Source: Shewanella khirikhana (GTDB lineage: Bacteria > Pseudomonadota > Gammaproteobacteria > Enterobacterales > Shewanellaceae). From it: a stretch of DNA of 64,000 nt. A model generated the notes under the pieces. That model made no database searches. It saw only the letters and a list, made by a program, of their open reading frames with translations, and was not told the origin of the DNA. Every line of letters begins with the position of its first letter. The stretch's first letter is position 1. The position numbers and the translations under genes were made by a program. Of the stretch, positions 60,138 to 64,000 are shown piece after piece. The stretch covers positions 4,623,501 to 4,687,500 of the forward strand of contig NZ_CP020373.1 of the NCBI RefSeq assembly GCF_003957745.1, written 5' to 3'.

Positions 60138-61161
60138 CCGCGCCTACCGGGCTCAGTGGCTGGTGGATCATCCACTGATTGTCCGGCGGTAGCGTTCGCT
60201 CCAGATCTGCATCTTTCACATTCTCCGGCGTCAGCACCTCGATAATGGGGCTGACCAATGCCGGTGCGTAGCCGTCTTCCAGCCATTTCACGGCCAAATC
60301 CACCGACACCCTGGCCTGCAGCACCGGCGAGTCGGTGACTGTCGCCTGCAGGGCGCCATCGCGAATAAGCTCAATGGTTTGCGGGTTTGAATAAAAGGAA
60401 ATCACCTTGGTTTTACCGCGCTTGCCATCGGTAAAGTACTTGCTGGCCACTGTGGCGGCCACCGCGTTGGCGATGATGTAGTTGGGGTGACGGCTGCCCA
60501 CCATTTTGCGAACCAAATCGGCCTGTACAAAGGTTTCGGTAACCCCGTAGCCGCCGTGGTACAGGGTAAATTGCTGACCTTCCAGCGCGGCTTCCAGGCC
60601 GTTTTCAGCGTCTGTGACCCAGGCGGCGCCTTCCGGCCCGGGGAACCAGCCCAGATCCCGCTCACCCTGAGTGTCCTGTGCCAGCATAAATTCCACAGCG
60701 GCCCTGGTCATATCCGAAAAATGCACCAGCGAGCGACTGCTGACCTTATCTGTGCTCATGCCATTGACCAGATCGATTACCGGAATGCCATCGGCATTCA
60801 GCAGCGCCGCTTCGGCGTTGAGGCCATCGGCGGAAATGGCGGCGATGATATAAGCATCGGCCTTGAGTTTATGGCAGTCGCGCAGCTGCTGTTTTTGTAC
60901 CGCCAGCTTGTCGTAGCCACCGGCATCGTAAATGCCGATTTCCACGCCGAGGCGTTTCGCTTCCTCCGACAAGCCCCAGGCAACGCCCCACCAGTAATGA
61001 TCTTTGCCATGGGGCAGGAGGGCACACAGACGCCAGGGCTTACTGGCCGTCCTGGGAGGCTGGAACTGGGCAGGGCTGCCATCGACCATCATTTCCAGTG
61101 GGAACCACTGCGCCGCACAGGGCAGGGATAGCAGGGTCAGCAGCAGGGCAAGGGTTCGCAT
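60088..61161 (-). CDS. torT: TMAO-sensing periplasmic protein TorT
   Basis: A 357-aa periplasmic binding protein (E. coli TorT 342 aa). Signal peptide MRTLALLLTLLSLPCAAQ. Family features: WRLCALLPHGKDHYWWGVAWG, IYDAGGYDKLAVQKQQLRDC, IPVIDLVNGM, ISFYSN and the C-terminal PIIEVLTPENV. In E. coli it binds TMAO with TorS and controls torCAD. No torS, torR or torC lies in this window, so torT stands alone here. There is no strong Shine-Dalgarno. Its last 50 nt overlap the ubiA end on the opposite strand. Sequence similarity to E. coli TorT is clear but moderate. Confidence 0.88.
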   Translation of the reverse strand: MRTLALLLTLLSLPCAAQWFPLEMMVDGSPAQFQPPRTASKPWRLCALLPHGKDHYWWGVAWGLSEEAKRLGVEIGIYDAGGYDKLAVQKQQLRDCHKLKADAYIIAAISADGLNAEAALLNADGIPVIDLVNGMSTDKVSSRSLVHFSDMTRAAVEFMLAQDTQGERDLGWFPGPEGAAWVTDAENGLEAALEGQQFTLYHGGYGVTETFVQADLVRKMVGSRHPNYIIANAVAATVASKYFTDGKRGKTKVISFYSNPQTIELIRDGALQATVTDSPVLQARVSVDLAVKWLEDGYAPALVSPIIEVLTPENVKDADLERTLPPDNQWMIHQPLSPVGAATAQIFRNLHPAPKRE

Positions 61162-61399
61162 AGTGCATGGGTTGATTAAGGGTTATTGAAATAAGCCTAG
61201 TTCTTCTGTGGCCAATTGAAAGGCGCCCGCAAGCAGCAAGGCAAATAAAGCGATAAATCAGCGATTTAACCGCATGATGAACGTTTAAAAATATTGGCTC
61301 CTCAGTGGTTTCTGTTGTCAAAATCCACCGCGATGGCGTTATCATGATGCGGTTTAGCAAAATAATTGCGTATCCGCTGTCTGTTATAGGGAAATTTAG

Positions 61400-61828
61400 A
61401 TGAAGAAAGTGATTGTGCTGGCACTGCTTGCCGCTGGCGTTGTGGGCTCTGCCCAGGCTCGGGACTCTATTGGTCAATACCCCATTGAACCCCTGCTGGC
61501 GAGCAGCAAAGCCAAAGAGGCGCTATTGGATGTGCCTTTGTATTTTGGCAGCCAAACTCACCCGGAAGTGAAGACCAGCTATGGCGAAGTGGTCAGCAAC
61601 AAAAAGACCAATGCCTTTGGCAAATCGGATCAGGAAGCCTGTGAATGGGTAATGCTGAGTGCGCTTAAAGCCCTGCAGGAACGTGCCCAACGTGAAGGCA
61701 TGGATGCGGTGGTGAATATCCAGTCCTGGTATAAGAAACGCGATTTTGTCAGCGACACCGAGTATGAGTGCGGTGCCGGTAACATTATGGCCGGCGTGGC
61801 GCTGAAAGGCACTCTGGTAAAGTTCTGA
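61400..61828 (+). CDS. Exported protein of unknown function
   Basis: A 142-aa protein. Signal peptide MKKVIVLALLAAGVVGSAQA, then a mature part with an internal EWVMLSALKALQERAQREGMD helix and VVNIQSWYKK, plus two cysteines (CEWVML, YECGAG) that may form a disulfide. Homologues in related genomes are sometimes labelled 'excinuclease ATPase subunit', which I think is wrong. The repeated hydrophobic pattern and GNIMAGVALKGT end recall heavy-metal-binding YbjQ-like proteins, but only weakly. RBS AGGGAAA precedes the ATG. Ended by a strong terminator. Confidence 0.75.
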   Translation: MKKVIVLALLAAGVVGSAQARDSIGQYPIEPLLASSKAKEALLDVPLYFGSQTHPEVKTSYGEVVSNKKTNAFGKSDQEACEWVMLSALKALQERAQREGMDAVVNIQSWYKKRDFVSDTEYECGAGNIMAGVALKGTLVKF

Positions 61829-61843
61829 CACTGAACTCAAGAG

Positions 61844-61874
61844 ACAAAAAGCAGGCCTTGGCCTGCTTTTTGTG
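61844..61874. terminator. Bidirectional terminator
   Basis: Stem AAAAAGCAGGCC/GGCCTGCTTTTT with a 2-nt loop, between the exported protein gene and the convergent pyrophosphohydrolase-like gene. Confidence 0.88.
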
Positions 61875-61891
61875 TTTATGTCTAAGGCTGA

Positions 61892-62464
61892 TTACACCAG
61901 CGCGGCCAGGTTGGCCGGGCGGTAATAAACGGATTTGAGCACCTTACCCTGACGTACGGTTTTGCCTTCCAGCTCAACATCTTTGGCGCATTTGGCAATT
62001 AAGAAATCGCCCTGGCGGCTGCCAACAATCTCCACACCCTGCTTGGCATAGTGGGCGATGGTGTCGTTAAGCTCAGCCTCGGTGCGGCACACCTTGCTCA
62101 TATTGCTCGAGTGCACTTCATCCCAGCAGACTTCAAAGTTGATGCCACGGTTTGCCGCCACGTGCAGCAGCACATCAATAAAGTAGCTGATTTCCAGATG
62201 GGCATCGGCGCTTTTGGCACCCAAATGCACCGCGCGGCCCATAAGTACATAGACGCTGTCCACAATGGCATCGGCCTGCTCGACTTTGCTGTCGGCTTCG
62301 GCAAGCTCGGTCAGCTCTTCGATAATCAGCGAAGAGTGCAGGGTGTCGGCCTTGTCATCCAGGCTGGCGCCGTCTTCCACCGGTAAATCGAAGGTGGTGC
62401 GGAATTCGTGAATGTCCCGGTACAGTTTTTCATAGAGTGCCGGTGTCAGCATGGTCAGTTTCAT
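61892..62464 (-). CDS. MazG/HisE-like NTP pyrophosphohydrolase family protein
   Basis: A 190-aa protein with the all-alpha NTP pyrophosphatase motif: E-E-L-T-E...E-Q-A-D near residues 46-65 (EELTELAEADSKVEQAD), the ExxE/ExxD pattern that binds magnesium. A C-terminal domain of about 70 residues (VEIVGSRQGDFLIAKCAKD) is less known. Such enzymes clear damaged or excess nucleotides. Start ATG 62464 lacks a strong Shine-Dalgarno; the frame runs open to 62536. Substrate not determined by sequence. Confidence 0.78.
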   Translation of the reverse strand: MKLTMLTPALYEKLYRDIHEFRTTFDLPVEDGASLDDKADTLHSSLIIEELTELAEADSKVEQADAIVDSVYVLMGRAVHLGAKSADAHLEISYFIDVLLHVAANRGINFEVCWDEVHSSNMSKVCRTEAELNDTIAHYAKQGVEIVGSRQGDFLIAKCAKDVELEGKTVRQGKVLKSVYYRPANLAALV

Positions 62465-62558
62465 GGCTCGCCTTTTTGCGGAAATTACGTGAGACTCGGG
62501 ATGATAAAGAATTGCCTCGCCCGAGGCAAAACCCATTCAACCCAACCAAGGAGCCCGA

Positions 62559-62849
62559 ATGCATCCCGCCAAGGTCGACCGTAACAAGCTGAATAAGCTC
62601 ACCGACTTGCCCAATGTGGGGCCAGCCACTGCCAAAGATTTGGTATTACTGGGAATTCATCACCATGATGAGCTGAAGGGGCAAGATCCGCTGATGTTGT
62701 ATTTGCGGCTGTGCGACCTCACAGGGCAGCGGCACGATCCTTGTGTACTTGATGTGTTTATGTCGTTGGTGGCTTTCAGTGAGGGGGATGACCCCAGGCC
62801 ATGGTGGGATTACACCGAGGCGCGCAAAGCGCGATATCCAGAGATTTAG
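62559..62849 (+). CDS. Cdd1-type helix-hairpin-helix protein
   Basis: A 96-aa protein with one helix-hairpin-helix motif (LTDLPNVGPATAKDLVLLGI, about 12-32) and the Cdd1 'pathogenicity locus' pattern that follows (DPLMLYLRLCDLTGQRHDPCVLDVFMS). The name is historical; a DNA-related role is likely from the fold. RBS AAGGAGCC precedes the ATG. It is divergent from the pyrophosphohydrolase-like gene and convergent with the TlpA-like gene. Confidence 0.88.
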   Translation: MHPAKVDRNKLNKLTDLPNVGPATAKDLVLLGIHHHDELKGQDPLMLYLRLCDLTGQRHDPCVLDVFMSLVAFSEGDDPRPWWDYTEARKARYPEI

Positions 62850-62967
62850 AAAAAGCCTTTCCCGCCGGAAAGTCGGCGTGCATGGCGGGAAAGGGGCACA
62901 ACACTCTTTGGGTGGAGGAACCCGAAAAGACTCTTGCCTAGCAGGGTGGTTTGCAGGGAACCAGTTT

Positions 62968-63573
62968 TTAGACGGAAGGGGTTTCCATCAGGGTTTGTAG
63001 TTGCTCGCCGGTATACTTGTGGCCGAGCGCGCGCAAAAACGCCTCGGACTCCTTATCGCTCCAGTCAAGGAAACCTCGGACAAAGCCCACAAGGTTTCCT
63101 TCACCATCAAATACATAGGTTGCCGGTACCACGTTGGCGGGCATGATGGCCTCCACCTTCAACTGTGGGTCGAACCAGCTTTGATATTGCTCCAGCCCAT
63201 GGCGGCTCAAAAAGGCCGGAATGCCGGACGGATCTTCATCCAGCGACAGCGGCACTATTTCGATGGGCGCATCGATGAGCTGGGTTTGCAGCGCCTGCAG
63301 CGCCGGCATTTCCCGAAGGCAGGGGGCACACCAACTGGCCCACAGGTTCAGCACCACCAGTTTACCCTGATGCTCATCCAGGCGTTTGGCGTTGCCATCG
63401 ATATCGGCAAAGCGAATATCCGGGATGCTGCGGGCACGGCTGAGTTCCACAAACCCTGTCATCACCATGGGCTTGGCCAGCGGCTCGCCTGTGTCATAGG
63501 CCTTGTGTTGCAGGTTTCCGGCAGCCATGGCCGCGCTGCCAAACAGGCTCAGAATAATCAGCAAGATACGCAT
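62968..63573 (-). CDS. TlpA/ResA/CcmG-like thiol-disulfide reductase
   Basis: A 201-aa exported thioredoxin-fold protein. Signal peptide MRILLIILSLFGSAAMAAG. The active site is WCAPC in WASWCAPCLREMP near residue 80, with the cis-Pro strand in VVPATYVF near 150. It sits 9 nt behind a CcmH-like gene, so it most likely reduces apocytochrome c cysteines for haem attachment, as CcmG does, perhaps in a haem lyase dedicated to one cytochrome. ATG 63573 has AAGGAA upstream. The C-terminus extends about 20 residues beyond the usual fold. Confidence 0.9.
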   Translation of the reverse strand: MRILLIILSLFGSAAMAAGNLQHKAYDTGEPLAKPMVMTGFVELSRARSIPDIRFADIDGNAKRLDEHQGKLVVLNLWASWCAPCLREMPALQALQTQLIDAPIEIVPLSLDEDPSGIPAFLSRHGLEQYQSWFDPQLKVEAIMPANVVPATYVFDGEGNLVGFVRGFLDWSDKESEAFLRALGHKYTGEQLQTLMETPSV

Positions 63574-63582
63574 AGTTGTTCC

Positions 63583-64000
63583 TTATTGGGTTCGGGTGAG
63601 CCGGGTGAAGTTGGGCCTCAGGGCCAGTAATATCAGCCCCAAAAACAGCAGCACAGGCGCGCCCCACAGCAGCGCTGTGCCGAGGGTGAGTTTGGGCTGA
63701 TAACGGATCTGCTCACCGTATCTTTGGGTCATAAAATCGAGAATTTGCTCGCGGCTCTGACCCTGTTCCAGCATCAGGTAAATCTGTGCCTTGAGTTCGC
63801 TGGCAATAGCGGTTTCCGACTCAAACAGATTCTGATTGGTGGCCATGGGGCAGCGCAGTTCTTTGGCGATATCCATGGCGAGGCTGAGCCTATCTGTACC
63901 CTTTGAGCTGGCCACAGCATGGCCCTGGGCGGCACAGGCGCTTTGCTGCGGCGCCATTGCCAGCAACATGAATAACATCAGCGGCAAAAACAGCAACTTC
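63583..64000 (-). CDS. CcmH/NrfF-like cytochrome c biogenesis protein with CxxA motif, partial at window edge
   Basis: About 139 aa, cut by the right edge. The visible N-terminus reads KLLFLPLMLFMLLAMAP-like signal sequence; the codon before Lys ends in G just outside the window, so an ATG two bases beyond is likely. The CcmH motif region reads LRCPMATNQNLFES instead of LRCPxCQNQNL: the second Cys is Ala. The rest is standard: QIYLMLEQGQSREQILDFMTQRYG and one C-terminal TM (LLWGAPVLLFLGLILLAL). It is probably the membrane partner of the TlpA-like protein in a special haem lyase, such as NrfEFG or SirEFG systems; which one cannot be decided here. Confidence 0.83.
   Translation of the reverse strand, partial: KLLFLPLMLFMLLAMAPQQSACAAQGHAVASSKGTDRLSLAMDIAKELRCPMATNQNLFESETAIASELKAQIYLMLEQGQSREQILDFMTQRYGEQIRYQPKLTLGTALLWGAPVLLFLGLILLALRPNFTRLTRTQ

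Noticed and set aside
1..64000. CRISPR arrays, tRNA, rRNA, insertion sequences, prophage
   Set aside because: No regularly spaced repeats, no cloverleaf or rRNA sequence, no transposase or phage structural gene recognised in any frame.

Overview
The window is a stretch of gammaproteobacterial chromosome, almost certainly Shewanella. The evidence is gene content and order: acnB, rsd, hemE, a GGDEF-EAL protein, purHD, zntR with an SO_0444-type Cu/Zn exporter, udp, uvrD-ubiA, torT and CcmH/TlpA-type haem-lyase genes. From memory this is close to the SO_0432 to SO_0476 interval of S. oneidensis MR-1; I could not check this by alignment. Most genes are GC-rich and compact, with good Shine-Dalgarno sequences and many intrinsic terminators. 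I see no rRNA, tRNA, CRISPR array, prophage or transposase.

Layout. 1-5.9 kb: M13 lipoprotein peptidase, HAD phosphatase, acnB. 5.9-9.3 kb: a long gap, then an A+T-rich type II restriction-modification pair that reads as one integron gene cassette. It has a 5' core site at 6871 and a VCR-like attC at 9187-9280, and no integrase lies in the window. 9.3-15.6 kb: DEAD-box helicase; the methionine synthase pair mesX-mesD behind a three-box MetJ-like operator; rsd; a predicted sRNA on the minus strand; hemE. 15.7-23.1 kb: an operon of two spondin-domain proteins plus a two-component system, then a diguanylate cyclase/phosphodiesterase and an SDR. 23.1-32.3 kb: a large ImpA/M60 metalloprotease lipoprotein, purH-purD, zntR with a cysteine-pair-rich Cu/Zn exporter, and an AhpD-like protein.

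32.5-42.7 kb: a MocR regulator, an S9 peptidase, a 39-residue Lys-rich protein, a DUF4382 lipoprotein, LysR divergent from an EmrAB pump, an ElaA/ABM pair and a small unknown protein. 42.7-50.9 kb: radical SAM enzyme, two overlapping LysR genes, an OmpA-family porin, MscS, a type III PLP decarboxylase with tandem ARG-box-like sites, YdcH and udp. 51-56.9 kb: NfeD plus two SPFH proteins, a DUF2059 protein, an amidase, a 23-residue membrane peptide, and an unusual winged-helix/TM/receiver-like protein. 57-64 kb: uvrD, ubiA overlapping torT tail to tail, three small or unknown genes, and a TlpA/CcmH pair whose CcmH-like member lacks the second Cys of its motif and runs off the right edge.

The most notable items are the lone restriction-modification integron cassette, the predicted sRNA between rsd and hemE, the receiver-like domain predicted outside the membrane, and the CxxA CcmH-like protein.
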